Positions 15,477-25,359 are shown, counted from the first letter of the stretch. The stretch is DNA of 64,000 bases from Leptofilum sp965223525 (GCF_965223525.1 NZ_CBDCWX010000005.1:1488001-1552000), one strand, 5' to 3'. Made by a program: numbers and translations. The notes: generated from the letters alone by a model not told the origin.

Positions 15477-17795
15477 ATGCAAATACGACCACGATTACAA
15501 GAAGGATGGTCCACCCTCCTGTTACTTTGGGCCATGATCCTCGTTTCTGCCATGGCCATTGCCCGTGCGGATCTCATTTTTGGTCTGCACGTCATTCCAA
15601 TGGTTGGCTCCATTGCTTTGTTGGCAGGCCTCCTGCTGGCTAAGAGCCAATTTTCCCCGAATCGCGCCCATTTGTTTTCATTTGTATATGGTTTGTTTGT
15701 CGTCTTTGTCATGGTTGGCACCGTAGACACCTTTGCCACTATGCCGTGGCGAGACCGCATCCTTGATCCAGAAAATGGCATCGTGATGCGCCAAATAATT
15801 TGGCTGCAAAAGCTAATTGATGGCGGCACCAGCCGCGATGGGCTGATTTTTGTGTTCCAGACCTCTATTATTTACTGGTTGCTGGGGTATACGGCCGCTT
15901 GGTACACCTTCCGTAAGCCCCGTGTTTGGTGGGCTGTGGTGCCAACCGGATTGGTACTGCTGAGTGTGGTTTATTACTACGCTGGGCCACGGCCATTGCA
16001 AATGTATCTGGCAGTATATATGTTGCTAGCACTCTTGTTTGTGGCTCGTACCTACTTGGTAGAGCAGGAAAAAGGATGGTTGTCTGGAGCCGTGCGGTAT
16101 GAAAAGCGCATCTGGTTTAACTTTGTTCGCGCTGGTTTCATTGCCTCGCTATTGGCGCTCATTTTTGCCTGGGGGTTGCCACCGCTTTCTGCCAGTGCAA
16201 CGGTAGGGGATGCGCTCAACGGAGCCAGAGGGCCGTGGCGTGAGTTTCAGGATAACTGGACGCGCATGTTTTCTGCGCTCCGTTCCTACGGCACCACGGT
16301 GAGCGACCCATACCAGGACATATTGGTGCTGGGCGGCCCAAGAACGGTGGGGAATACGGCCGTTATGGACATTTTTGTTCCCCAGGAACTGCCTTACGTT
16401 TACTGGCAGGCCAAAGTGTACCATGCGTATGAAGACGGGGGCTGGCAAAGTATCGAAGAGCCATATACTGAATATTTGCCTGAGGACGGCGCGATTGATT
16501 TGCCCCTTACCGATGATCGTGAACTGATAACCCAAACCGTCGTTACCTACCTGCCCAATTCCAGCTTAATTTACGGCGCCCCCGATATTGTCAATGTGGA
16601 TCGGCCAATCAACGTATATGCCAGCCCAGATGGCAGAGGCAAGCAACTGGTAAGCCAGGTACGTGCTAAATATGTTTTGCAGTTGGGTGATGAATACCAA
16701 GTAATTTCTCGCCTCTCGTTGGCCGATGCCGCCAGCCTGCGAGCTGCTTCCACCAATTACCCGGATTGGGTTACGGAAACGTACCTGCAACTGCCAGAAA
16801 GCCTCACACCAGAAACGCTGGCTTTGGCAGAAGAGCTAACTGCGCCGTTCGATACTCCCTTTGATAAAGCGATTGCCGTTCGAGATTATTTGCGGGACAA
16901 CATCTCTTATAACGATCAAATTCAGGCGACACCGCAGGGTATAGACCCCGTGCATTACACTTTATTTGTTAGTCAGGAGGCCTATTGCAACTATTACGCC
17001 TCGGCAATGGCGCTGATGCTGCGCTCGCAGGGTGTGCCATCGCGGGTGGTCAGTGGCTATGCCCAGGGTAGCTTTGATGAAGAAACCAGCTCTTACCGGG
17101 TGCAGGCTAGCAATGCCCATACCTGGGTAGAAGTCTATTTTCCAAGTTATGGCTGGATACAGTTTGAGCCAACCGCGTCTATTCCTGCTTGGGATCGGCC
17201 AGAGGAGGTTGATAACAGCGGCGGCGGGGATGCGTTTAGCCAATTTTCCGCACAATCGTTTTTGGACCGCGAGGAGCTGCTGGAAGAGTTTTTAGAGCCA
17301 GAAATTCCTTTTACGGACGAGCTATCGCCAGATGATTTGCAGGCTGATGCGCCTCTGCCCACTGTAGAACCTTCATTTTGGGATACGTTCCCGGTGTGGC
17401 AAGCAGTGGGAGCAACATTGGTACTGTTGGTTGCTGTGGTGCTTTCGGTATCTGCCAATGAAATGAATAAGCGCGTTGAGGGAGATGTAGACCGGAGCTT
17501 TAGCCGGTTGCGAAGCTGGTCTGGCTGGCTGGGATTGTCTACGCGGGAAACCAATACGCCATATGAGCAAGCTGAAATTTTGGCAACGGCCGTTCCCAAA
17601 GGCAAAGAACCCATTCGCACCCTAACCAGACAGTTCGTCCTCAAGCAGTTCAGTGCCGCCAAAGAGTTTGATTTTGGCTTTAACCCGCGCCTGGAATGGA
17701 AAAAACTGCGCCCGGTACTCATAAAGCAAACGCTGGCCAAGAAGCTGCAAAACTTCCGTAATCGCTTCTCCCGCCAGCAAGACGATAAAACATAA
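15477..17795 (+). CDS. TgpA-type membrane transglutaminase-like protein
   Basis: A 772-residue protein. Six or so N-terminal helices occupy about residues 12-240, followed by a large extracytoplasmic part. The transglutaminase core carries Cys in SQEAYCNYYASAMALMLRSQGVPSRVV, His in NAHTWVEVYF and the acidic position in YGWIQFEPT. A further helix (about residues 640-665) leads to a cytoplasmic DUF4129-like tail. TgpA proteins are thought to act as exported cysteine proteases or transglutaminases on envelope substrates. They often accompany MoxR/DUF58 genes, but none is present here, so this one stands alone. Confidence 0.9.
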   Translation: MQIRPRLQEGWSTLLLLWAMILVSAMAIARADLIFGLHVIPMVGSIALLAGLLLAKSQFSPNRAHLFSFVYGLFVVFVMVGTVDTFATMPWRDRILDPENGIVMRQIIWLQKLIDGGTSRDGLIFVFQTSIIYWLLGYTAAWYTFRKPRVWWAVVPTGLVLLSVVYYYAGPRPLQMYLAVYMLLALLFVARTYLVEQEKGWLSGAVRYEKRIWFNFVRAGFIASLLALIFAWGLPPLSASATVGDALNGARGPWREFQDNWTRMFSALRSYGTTVSDPYQDILVLGGPRTVGNTAVMDIFVPQELPYVYWQAKVYHAYEDGGWQSIEEPYTEYLPEDGAIDLPLTDDRELITQTVVTYLPNSSLIYGAPDIVNVDRPINVYASPDGRGKQLVSQVRAKYVLQLGDEYQVISRLSLADAASLRAASTNYPDWVTETYLQLPESLTPETLALAEELTAPFDTPFDKAIAVRDYLRDNISYNDQIQATPQGIDPVHYTLFVSQEAYCNYYASAMALMLRSQGVPSRVVSGYAQGSFDEETSSYRVQASNAHTWVEVYFPSYGWIQFEPTASIPAWDRPEEVDNSGGGDAFSQFSAQSFLDREELLEEFLEPEIPFTDELSPDDLQADAPLPTVEPSFWDTFPVWQAVGATLVLLVAVVLSVSANEMNKRVEGDVDRSFSRLRSWSGWLGLSTRETNTPYEQAEILATAVPKGKEPIRTLTRQFVLKQFSAAKEFDFGFNPRLEWKKLRPVLIKQTLAKKLQNFRNRFSRQQDDKT

Positions 17796-17846
17796 GAGAT
17801 TGGAGACTGGAGATTAGATCGCTCGTAATCCCCAGTCTCTAATCTC
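17796..17846. terminator. imperfect 15-bp inverted repeat after the TgpA-like gene
   Basis: Arms 17796-17810 and 17832-17846 pair with one mismatch (GAGATTGGAGACTGG against CCAGTCTCTAATCTC) directly after the stop codon and 38 bp before recQ. There is no T tract, only CCCTTTCCCC, so terminator function is uncertain; it may be another spacer repeat. Confidence 0.4.
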
Positions 17847-17884
17847 CCTTTCCCCATCGCCAATTTTCGCCTAAAATAGCTGGC

Positions 17885-20032
17885 ATGATCCAGTCCAAAC
17901 TCAAACAAATATTCGGCTACGACAGCTTCCGCCCATTGCAGGAAGAAATTATTCAAAACGTGCTGCGTAAGCAGGATTCGCTGGTGGTGATGCCTACCGG
18001 CAGCGGCAAATCGCTATGTTACCAGCTACCTGCACTGGAGTTCCCAGGGTTGACAGTCGTGGTTTCGCCACTGATTTCGTTGATGGAAGACCAGGTGATG
18101 CAACTACAGGCATTGGGGGTAACGGCCGTTTTCCTCAACTCTACTCTCGATCATCATGGCTACGACTGGGTTGCCGACCAACTGCTGGCTGGCTCCGCCA
18201 AGCTGCTCTACGCTGCGCCAGAAACGCTTGTGCAGCCGCGCACGCTGGAGCTGCTAGCCAAATGCCGCGTGGATTGCCTCACCATTGACGAAGCCCACTG
18301 CATCTCTGAATGGGGCCACGATTTTCGGCCGGAGTACCGTCAATTGGTGGCCTTGCGCCGCCGCTTTCCCGATGCGGTTTGCCTGGCCGTCACCGCTACC
18401 GCCACCCAACGGGTGCGGGAAGACATTAAAACCAGCCTGGAGATTCCGTCGGCGCATGAGTTTGTAGCCAGCTTTAACCGCGAAAACCTGATGCTGGCCG
18501 TCGAGCCGAAAACAGACGGCCTGGCCCAAACCATTCACTTTTTGCAGGCACATCCCGACGAATCCGGCATTATTTATTGCAACACGCGCAAGCAGGTGGA
18601 CTTTTTGGCGGGTGAGCTGGCGCGGCGCGGCTGGTCGGTGCTGCCCTACCACGCCGGTTTGGACGACGTCACCCGTCGCCAAAACCAGCAGCAGTTCATC
18701 CGTGACGACGTGCCGATTATGGTGGCAACCATCGCCTTTGGCATGGGCATCAACAAGTCCAACGTGCGCTTCATCTTGCATTATGATTTGCCTAAAAATT
18801 TAGAGAGCTACTACCAGCAAATTGGCCGGGCCGGGCGGGATGGCCTGCCGTCGGACTGCTTGCTGCTATTTAGCTATGCCGACGTGCAGACGATCAACTA
18901 CTTCATCAGCCAGCAGGAGCCTAGCCAGCAGCAAGGGGCGCGGGCGCGGCTGGAAGCGATGCTGGGGTTTGTGGAAGGGAATGATTGTCGGAGACGGCCG
19001 TTGCTCAACTACTTCGGCGAGTCATACCAAACCGAAAATTGTGAAACCTGCGACAACTGCACTACCGAGGTAGGCGATCTGGTGGATTTGACTATCCCGG
19101 CGCAAAAATTCCTCTCCTGCGTTAAGCGCACCGGGGAACTGTTTGGCATCAACCACATCATTGATGTGCTGCGCGGGTCGCGGAGCCAAAAGGTGTTGCA
19201 GCGCGGGCACGATAAGCTATCTACCTACAACATCGGCCTGGAGTTTAGCAAGAAGGAGTGGCAATATTTGGCGCGGCAGTTTGTGCAGCAGGGGCTAATG
19301 ACGCAGGATATGGAGTTTGGCAGCCTGAAGCTGACGCCCAAGGCGTACGCCGCCTTCAAAGGGGAACCCGTGCGCGGCACGTTGCCAGACAAGCCGCAGG
19401 CCGCGCCCTCGGCTACCGATTATGCCAATTACGATCAGGCTTTGTTCCAGCAGCTGCGCCAAAAGCGCAAAGCCCTCGCCGATGCGGCGGGGGTACCGCC
19501 TTACGTCATCTTCTCAGACCGGACATTGGTGGAGATGGCGACGTACTTCCCGCAATCGCGCACCAGTTTTGGTACTTTGTACGGCGTGGGTGAGGCGAAG
19601 CTGAACAACTTTGCCGATGAGTTTTTACCTGTGGTTCAGGCGTATTGCGCGGAAAATGGGATCGAGGAAGTGCAGAAGTCGGTGCCGACCCGTGTTTCCA
19701 AAAGCAGCAGCACACCGGGTGGTCGGACGCTAGAGGTGCTGAATTTGTTTAATAACGGCCGTTCCCTTCCAGAACTGTGCCAGCAGTACAACGTCAAGCG
19801 CAGCACCATTGTCGGGCACCTGTGGGAAGCGGTGCAGGCTGGCGAAACGGTGCGGGAAAGCAACCTGCTCGAACATTCAACCCTCACGCCTGACCAGCAG
19901 CAGCAAGCCCTCGCCGCCTTCGCCAAGCACGGTACCGACTACCTGCGCCCCGTCTACCTCGCCCTCAACGAAACCGTCGATTACGAAGAGCTCCACCTCC
20001 TGCGCCTCCACTTCGTTAGCCAATCAGCATAA
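17885..20032 (+). CDS. recQ: ATP-dependent DNA helicase RecQ
   Basis: A 715-residue superfamily 2 helicase. Motif 0 is FGYDSFRPLQEEII, Walker A is MPTGSGKS (36-43), the Walker B box is IDEAHCISEWGHDFRPEY, and motif VI is QQIGRAGRDG. The zinc site is the CRRRP...CETCDNC cluster, followed by the RQC winged helix (QKVLQRGHDKLSTYNIG) and an HRDC domain (about residues 520-600). After it comes a C-terminal helix-turn-helix (TLEVLNLFNNGRSLPELCQQYNVKRSTIVGHL), as in longer RecQ proteins. It unwinds 3'-5' in recombination and repair. All domains are complete. Confidence 0.97.
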   Translation: MIQSKLKQIFGYDSFRPLQEEIIQNVLRKQDSLVVMPTGSGKSLCYQLPALEFPGLTVVVSPLISLMEDQVMQLQALGVTAVFLNSTLDHHGYDWVADQLLAGSAKLLYAAPETLVQPRTLELLAKCRVDCLTIDEAHCISEWGHDFRPEYRQLVALRRRFPDAVCLAVTATATQRVREDIKTSLEIPSAHEFVASFNRENLMLAVEPKTDGLAQTIHFLQAHPDESGIIYCNTRKQVDFLAGELARRGWSVLPYHAGLDDVTRRQNQQQFIRDDVPIMVATIAFGMGINKSNVRFILHYDLPKNLESYYQQIGRAGRDGLPSDCLLLFSYADVQTINYFISQQEPSQQQGARARLEAMLGFVEGNDCRRRPLLNYFGESYQTENCETCDNCTTEVGDLVDLTIPAQKFLSCVKRTGELFGINHIIDVLRGSRSQKVLQRGHDKLSTYNIGLEFSKKEWQYLARQFVQQGLMTQDMEFGSLKLTPKAYAAFKGEPVRGTLPDKPQAAPSATDYANYDQALFQQLRQKRKALADAAGVPPYVIFSDRTLVEMATYFPQSRTSFGTLYGVGEAKLNNFADEFLPVVQAYCAENGIEEVQKSVPTRVSKSSSTPGGRTLEVLNLFNNGRSLPELCQQYNVKRSTIVGHLWEAVQAGETVRESNLLEHSTLTPDQQQQALAAFAKHGTDYLRPVYLALNETVDYEELHLLRLHFVSQSA

Positions 20033-20135
20033 CAGAACAGAACATTGATAGACCTTCATTCTCTGTCGATTGGGCTAATTGGGGTTCACTATTCTCGTCC
20101 CCGTAGGGGAAAAGCAAATTGTTACATCTTGAATT

Positions 20136-20164
20136 TTGCCTAATTGTACAAGAAAGATTATAGT
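20136..20164 (+). promoter_or_regulatory. sigma-A-like promoter for the SH3b gene
   Basis: TTGCCT (20136-20141), a 17-bp spacer and TATAGT (20159-20164) match the -35/-10 consensus at 4/6 and 5/6 positions. It sits 65 bp upstream of the ATG at 20229 in a 196-bp gap after recQ. Confidence 0.55.
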
Positions 20165-20228
20165 CTTTTAGGTTGAGTCGGTTTGCGTGTTAGGTATATT
20201 TGCTCATCAAGTAAAAGGAGGGTTGAAT

Positions 20229-21221
20229 ATGCGTGCTGCTATATTTAATTATGTAAAGGAGCATTCGATTGTTGCTTCCATTATCGGTGCCCTCGCTCTT
20301 ATTGTTACTGCCCTTATAGCTTATAACGCAACGTTAGAATCCATTCGCATTTCGGCAACTGCAACAAAACAGGCAGAAATATCTGGAACAAGTTTAGCAA
20401 TTAATGTTCACGAGACAGTCAATGCAATTCCGCCAGAAGTTGTTGAGATCGATGTTACCCGATTAGTCCCCACAATAGAAGAAGTGGAAGTTACACGGGA
20501 AGTAGAAATTATACGAGAAGTAGAAGTTACGCGACTTGTAGAGACTGAGCTCGAAGTCACAAGACTCATCACTGTTGAAGTTACTGTGCAGGGGGATCCC
20601 CCTCCCACCGTTGATCCACCGGAACCTCAAAATCCAATAGTGAAGGTAAACGCTACAGCCAATATTCGGTCAGGGCCAGGAATAAATTATCCAGTGGTGG
20701 CAACTGCTAGTGATGGTGATGAGTTTGAAATTATAGGAAAAATTTGTGATAGTAGTTGGTGGCAAATATCTCTCACAGACGACCAACTCGGTTGGATTCA
20801 TAATAGCGTTGTAGATGCTTCCAATCTATCGGAGGACATACCGTGTATAACGCCAGACCCGCCGCCGATAACTATACAAATCACGAATCCAAGCAATGGG
20901 TCTACTGTTGACATGAACACGAATGTTACCTTCAACGTGGTAGGTGAAATACCTGTTGGATATCGCCCTATTATCTTAGTGCATCCTTTGCTTATCCCGC
21001 CGGAAAGCGTTACATACCCTTACTACCCACATTGGCAACCCGATTCAGTAGGTTTGGGCGGATGGATCGAACCTACTGAAATTGGTGGCCCTTCCGATTC
21101 TGGTAGACAATTTGAAATCTATGTTCTCATAGTCAGTGAAAATAATATAAGTAACGCAACTGAATTAACCAATCTGCTCCCAAGCCTTGTAAGGTCTGTT
21201 GTTACAGTTACACGTCGGTGA
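20229..21221 (+). CDS. membrane-anchored SH3b protein with VTR/VE repeat stalk
   Basis: A 330-residue protein; AAGGAGGG precedes ATG 20229. An N-terminal helix (SIVASIIGALALIVTALIAY) anchors it with the rest outside. Residues about 75-125 repeat VTRxVE/VEVTREVEI-like units, probably a beta or coiled stalk. A bacterial SH3 domain follows (about 150-205: NIRSGPGINYPVVATASDGDEFEIIGK...SWWQISLTDDQLGWIH) and then a C-terminal Ig-like region (ITIQITNPSNGSTVDMNTNVTFNVVGEIP). SH3b domains bind cell-wall or surface peptides. The gene is more AT-rich than recQ and lacks ACGGCCGT, which may indicate import. Confidence 0.78.
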   Translation: MRAAIFNYVKEHSIVASIIGALALIVTALIAYNATLESIRISATATKQAEISGTSLAINVHETVNAIPPEVVEIDVTRLVPTIEEVEVTREVEIIREVEVTRLVETELEVTRLITVEVTVQGDPPPTVDPPEPQNPIVKVNATANIRSGPGINYPVVATASDGDEFEIIGKICDSSWWQISLTDDQLGWIHNSVVDASNLSEDIPCITPDPPPITIQITNPSNGSTVDMNTNVTFNVVGEIPVGYRPIILVHPLLIPPESVTYPYYPHWQPDSVGLGGWIEPTEIGGPSDSGRQFEIYVLIVSENNISNATELTNLLPSLVRSVVTVTRR

Positions 21222-21294
21222 TATGTGAACATGCACAGTTTGCTATCCTTGGTCAAGGATTCAAATCGACTAAAGGTAGCTATTTTGAGGAGAT

Positions 21295-22866
21295 ATGGTG
21301 TCTACGGGTTTCTCTAAGCAACTACCAAGTCCTTATGCTAAAGTGACTAATCCATGGTTGATACTCATCATGTTATTGTTTGTGTGCTTAGGTTGCCGAC
21401 AGCAAAGTTATAGCCAAGATGGTATTGATCTACAATTTACATCTACCAATGTAAATACTCCAGAATTACTACCAACATCTACCTTACGACCAGCTTCAGC
21501 GGAGAGCAACATTCCCAACTTTCCAGAGATACCAGAAAATACGGATATTCCCAATATTGAGCCGACAGTTACAACACCACAGGCACCCGTTGCTGAAAAC
21601 GGTGATGCAAGTGAAGTTGATGAGGCGAAGAACTTAGATATTGATCCTACAGAGCAATTGCTAGAAGACATAGCACAACGCGCATTTGATTTCTTCTGGC
21701 AAGAAACGAACCCCGATAACGGTCTAATTAAGGATCGGGCAAATAACTTTAGCACAGATAGTTATGACGTTTCTAGTATTGCGGCGATTGGTTTTGGTCT
21801 TACGTCTCTATGTGTTGCGAAAGAGCATGGCTGGATTACAGAAAATGATGCTTATGATCGCGCTCATACGACACTTCTTACCTTTGCTAATGATGTCGAA
21901 AATGTCAATGGGTGGTTTTATCACTTTTTGGATATGGAAACTGGTCAACGCGTTTGGGAATCTGAAGCCTCCAGCATCGATACCGCCCTTTTTTTGGCAG
22001 GTGCACTAAGTGTGGCTCAATGCTTTCCAGGCACGGAGGTTGAGGTATTAGCTAATATAATTTATGAGCGTGTTGACTTTATGTGGATGCTGACAGATGG
22101 CGGTTCACTGCCTGATGAGCAGCTATTAGGACACGGCTGGAAACCTGAGACTGGATTCCTCCCATACCGTTGGGATCAGTACAGTGAGCATATGATACTT
22201 TACATCCTTGCTCTCGGTTCTCCCACGCACCCGATTCCCAGCAGTAGTTGGGAAGCATGGGAACGGCAAATTGGCACATATGCTGGTTACACAACCTTTG
22301 CTCAAGGCCCTCTTTTCACGCACCAATTTAGTCATGTATGGATTGATTTTCGCAACATGAGAGACAGTCTTCGATATGATTATTTTGAAAGCTCGGTAAA
22401 CGCAACACTCGCTAATCGTCAATTTGCAATAGACAATATAGATGCGTGCGAAACTTATGACGAAAATGTTTGGGGTTTGACGGCCAGCGATGGGCCGGAT
22501 GGGTATATGGCTTATGGGGCTCCTCCAGGAACCATTGTCCACGATTGTACAATTGCCCCTTCAGCTTCTGCCAGTTCCATTGTCTTTACCCCAGAACTTT
22601 CAATTGCTGCACTTGAAACAATGTATGAACTTTATGAAGATGAGATTTGGGGACGCTATGGCTTCAGTGATGCTTTTAATGTAGATAGAGCGTGGTGGGA
22701 TACAGATATTATTGGTATAGATCAGGGAAACACCTTGCTCATGATTGAAAATTACCGCAATAATGGATTCGTTTGGCAAACCTTTATGTCACACCCAGCG
22801 GTTAGGTTGGGTTTGCAGAAGGCAGGGTTTACATATTCTATCTATCTTCCTCTCGTTGAAAATTGA
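21295..22866 (+). CDS. glucoamylase-family (PF10091-like) secreted lipoprotein
   Basis: A 523-residue protein with GAGGAG before ATG 21295. The N-terminus has a lipobox (LLFVCLGC, about residues 27-34), then a Pro/Thr-rich linker to about residue 110. The catalytic domain begins LLEDIAQRAFDFFWQETNPDNGLIKDRAN and continues with SSIAAIGFGLTSLCVAKEHGWI, PETGFLPYRWDQYSEHMILYILALGSPTHPIP, FTHQFSHVWIDFRNMRD and WGLTASDGPDGYMAYGAPPG; this matches the glycoamylase/cyclic-glucan-hydrolase family of GH144-like alpha/alpha barrels. It ends with YSIYLPLVEN, a tail common on exported Chloroflexota proteins. It probably cleaves a beta-glucan or similar polymer; the substrate is not determinable. No ACGGCCGT occurs in it. 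Confidence 0.88.
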   Translation: MVSTGFSKQLPSPYAKVTNPWLILIMLLFVCLGCRQQSYSQDGIDLQFTSTNVNTPELLPTSTLRPASAESNIPNFPEIPENTDIPNIEPTVTTPQAPVAENGDASEVDEAKNLDIDPTEQLLEDIAQRAFDFFWQETNPDNGLIKDRANNFSTDSYDVSSIAAIGFGLTSLCVAKEHGWITENDAYDRAHTTLLTFANDVENVNGWFYHFLDMETGQRVWESEASSIDTALFLAGALSVAQCFPGTEVEVLANIIYERVDFMWMLTDGGSLPDEQLLGHGWKPETGFLPYRWDQYSEHMILYILALGSPTHPIPSSSWEAWERQIGTYAGYTTFAQGPLFTHQFSHVWIDFRNMRDSLRYDYFESSVNATLANRQFAIDNIDACETYDENVWGLTASDGPDGYMAYGAPPGTIVHDCTIAPSASASSIVFTPELSIAALETMYELYEDEIWGRYGFSDAFNVDRAWWDTDIIGIDQGNTLLMIENYRNNGFVWQTFMSHPAVRLGLQKAGFTYSIYLPLVEN

Positions 22867-22992
22867 TTCGCGGCATTGAGAGAGTTTAGATGGCTTTATA
22901 AAGCGCGGGGAGTGGTGCGTCAGATACGGCCGTATTTCATCGCTTCCAATTTACCAGTGCGAAGAGTTTAGTTCAGTATCGGGTAGCACAAA

Positions 22993-24162
22993 TTATGAGG
23001 CATCCGATGCCGATTCAGAACCTGCGCCGTTGGTGAATTTGGTGATAAGGCTGGGGGGCGTACGGCCGTATTCTCCCACAAAAACCTTATTCAACGCTTC
23101 AATAACCTGTGGCACCGCCTCATCCTCAACCAAAACCTGTAGAAATCCACCGCTGCCCAATTTTGCCCCGACGCAGCCGAGCGTGGCCCAGGCGGTGGCC
23201 GCTAGCAAGTCGAGGGCAGGATTGCTGCATTCGTAATTGTCGCGGGCGCTAAGATGGGATTGGCGCAGGAGGCGACCTAGCGCAGCGAGATCGCCATCTC
23301 GCAGGGCGGTGGCGGCGGCCTGCACGCGAGCGCATTCGCCGACGACGTGGCTGGCACGACGGCGCAGCGTCTCTGGCAGGTGGTGGCCGAGCAGCTCCAG
23401 TTCATCAGAACTTACGTCGCGCAGGGTTTTGATGTGGGGGAGGTGTGGTTGCAGAACGGCCGTTGCTTCCGCACATTCCCGCGCTCTTTGTTGCCAAACG
23501 GCCGTTTGCCCCCGCTCACCTGAATCTACCAACACGAGCGACACGTTTGGCGGCAAGGGGAGCAATTCATGGGTGAAGGTACGGCCGTCTACAAAAATCA
23601 GTTGGTTGGCGTGGCTGGCGGCACAGACGAATGGTGTGAGCAAGCCAGCCTGTGCTCCGACATAATCAGCTTCTGTTTTTTGCGCCAAATGCGCTCGGCT
23701 GAGGGTATCTAGTTCAAATCCAGCCAACGCTTCCCAAGCGCGGATGAAAGCAAGCGTAACCGCTGTTGACGAACCCAGCCCTGCACCCTGCGGCAAATCA
23801 CTCACGAGCACAGCGTCCATCCCCACCAACGCCTGCCTTGCTTTTTGCAGTGCCCAGGCTGCGCCCATCGGGTAGTTGATCCAGTTGCCGCCCACGCTGG
23901 AGGCAAATAGTTCAAGGTGGGGGAGTTGGAAAGCGGCCGTTTCGCCAAAATTCAGCGCATGTACAGTTACTCGGTTATCGGTTGTTGGGGCAGCAGCCAG
24001 CCACACAGCCGCTTCAATTGCTCCACCCAATGCCCAACCTTCGCTTGGTTCCAATTCGCCACCCAGCAGCTTCACTACCCCCGGCGCACGCACGATCATG
24101 CTGGGGTTTCTCTCCACTAGCTCACGAAAAATATGCTGCACCTGCTCAACTTTTGTTGACAT
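22993..24162 (-). CDS. GHMP kinase, divergent galactokinase-like
   Basis: A 389-residue protein of the GHMP superfamily. The phosphate-binding motif is intact (DLPQGAGLGSSTAV, about residues 122-135). The N-terminal substrate box, usually PGRVNLIGEHTDY in galactokinase, reads APGVVKLLGGELEPSEG, and the CGIMDQ catalytic-Asp box reads GAQAGLLTPFVCA. The third motif is GAKLGSGGFLQVLV. Thus ATP binding looks preserved but galactose recognition and the catalytic base are not as expected. It could phosphorylate another sugar or be non-catalytic. The DUF368 gene follows 73 bp downstream on the same strand. Confidence 0.8.
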   Translation of the reverse strand: MSTKVEQVQHIFRELVERNPSMIVRAPGVVKLLGGELEPSEGWALGGAIEAAVWLAAAPTTDNRVTVHALNFGETAAFQLPHLELFASSVGGNWINYPMGAAWALQKARQALVGMDAVLVSDLPQGAGLGSSTAVTLAFIRAWEALAGFELDTLSRAHLAQKTEADYVGAQAGLLTPFVCAASHANQLIFVDGRTFTHELLPLPPNVSLVLVDSGERGQTAVWQQRARECAEATAVLQPHLPHIKTLRDVSSDELELLGHHLPETLRRRASHVVGECARVQAAATALRDGDLAALGRLLRQSHLSARDNYECSNPALDLLAATAWATLGCVGAKLGSGGFLQVLVEDEAVPQVIEALNKVFVGEYGRTPPSLITKFTNGAGSESASDAS

Positions 24163-24235
24163 AAATAAAATGCGATCCAGCTTTCCTTGTCAATTTTAAA
24201 TCGCTCTTTTTTGTGGGCAAATTGTGTGAAGTTGA

Positions 24236-25258
24236 CTACGAGGTTTTTTCCATGCGTGTTGCCAAACGATCAATGAAGAGGATAACACCGATACCTATGA
24301 GTGCCAGCACGACGGCGAAAGTAAATTCGGTGAGTCCCGCGCTGCTGCCTAAGTCTGGCAGCACGTTGGCCTGCTCGATAACAATTTCATGGCCGTCGCT
24401 GTCTAGCACAAAGTTACCCGCCGCATCACGCAGCCAGTCCAAATCCATCTTCCATGGCCAGATTTTGCGTAGACTGCCCACCATCAGGCCAATCAGCAGG
24501 GCAACGGTGAGGTCATGGTATCGTTTGAATAGCCAACTGAGGATTTGAGCGAAGCTTACCAGCCCTAGCACCGCCCCAATGCCAACGAAGATCAGCGGAA
24601 CGGCCGCATTCATGTCGCCGCCTCGTGCATCATTAACCGCCCCCAGAACGAACTGATACTTACCCAACAAAACCAGCAAAAATGCGCCGGATACGCCTGG
24701 CAAAATGAGGGCGCAGCTAGCTACCGCGCCGCTAAGAATGAGGAACCACCAAGCATCTGGCGTTTGTACAGGGACGAGCCCCACCAACAAATAAGCTCCC
24801 AAAGCACCAATGAGCAGCAAACCAAATAGCACAGGCTTCCATTGTTTGACGCGCTTGCTCACGACCAGTACCGAGGCCAGAACCAGTCCAAAGAAGAAGC
24901 TCCACAGGTAAACGGGCTGGTTTACCAACAGGCTTTCTAGTGCGCTAGAAAGGGCGAGGATGGCGATGAGAATGCCAATGGCGATGGAAAGTAGAAATTC
25001 CCAATTGAGAATTTGAAATACATCTTTGATGCGGAATTTGAGCACGGCCTGGATAAAGTTGGGACGGCCGATTGTGCGGATAGAGTCAATCAGCTCTTCG
25101 TAGATACCGAGGATGAAGGCCATCGTGCCACCGGAGACGCCCGGCACGATGTCTGATGCGCCCATGCAGATGCCCCGGGCAACAATGCCCAGATATTGGG
25201 GAATGGTGCGGCGTTTTTTGGTGGAAACGGCCGTTTCTTGCGATGTCGTATTTTGCAT
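24236..25258 (-). CDS. DUF368 polyprenyl-phosphate transporter family protein
   Basis: A 340-residue, roughly ten-helix membrane protein. Start ATG 25258 has AGAGAAC upstream. The two inverted-repeat signature motifs are present: GICMGASDIVPGVSGGTMAFILGIYEELI near the N-terminus and SGAVASCALILPGVSGAFLLVLLGKY in the second half. Recent work on DUF368 (PopT) proteins assigns them to recycling of undecaprenyl phosphate across the membrane for envelope synthesis. The charged insert near residues 280-310 (LDWLRDAAGNFVLDSDGHEIV) is unusual. It is upstream of the GHMP kinase gene in the same direction. Confidence 0.92.
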   Translation of the reverse strand: MQNTTSQETAVSTKKRRTIPQYLGIVARGICMGASDIVPGVSGGTMAFILGIYEELIDSIRTIGRPNFIQAVLKFRIKDVFQILNWEFLLSIAIGILIAILALSSALESLLVNQPVYLWSFFFGLVLASVLVVSKRVKQWKPVLFGLLLIGALGAYLLVGLVPVQTPDAWWFLILSGAVASCALILPGVSGAFLLVLLGKYQFVLGAVNDARGGDMNAAVPLIFVGIGAVLGLVSFAQILSWLFKRYHDLTVALLIGLMVGSLRKIWPWKMDLDWLRDAAGNFVLDSDGHEIVIEQANVLPDLGSSAGLTEFTFAVVLALIGIGVILFIDRLATRMEKTS

Positions 25259-25359
25259 AAAGTTCTCTTTACAGTTGTGAATTTTAATCAAACAAAGCCG
25301 GAATTATAGCACAGTCGTTGCGGGCTACGAGTTGACCCATAAACTGCCTGAAAAAGAGG

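Noticed and set aside
21230..21290. tRNA-like T-loop text (GGATTCAAATCGACT) near 21253
   Set aside because: No acceptor stem, D-arm or anticodon arm can be drawn; it is only a CCTTG/CAAGG hairpin upstream of the glucoamylase gene.
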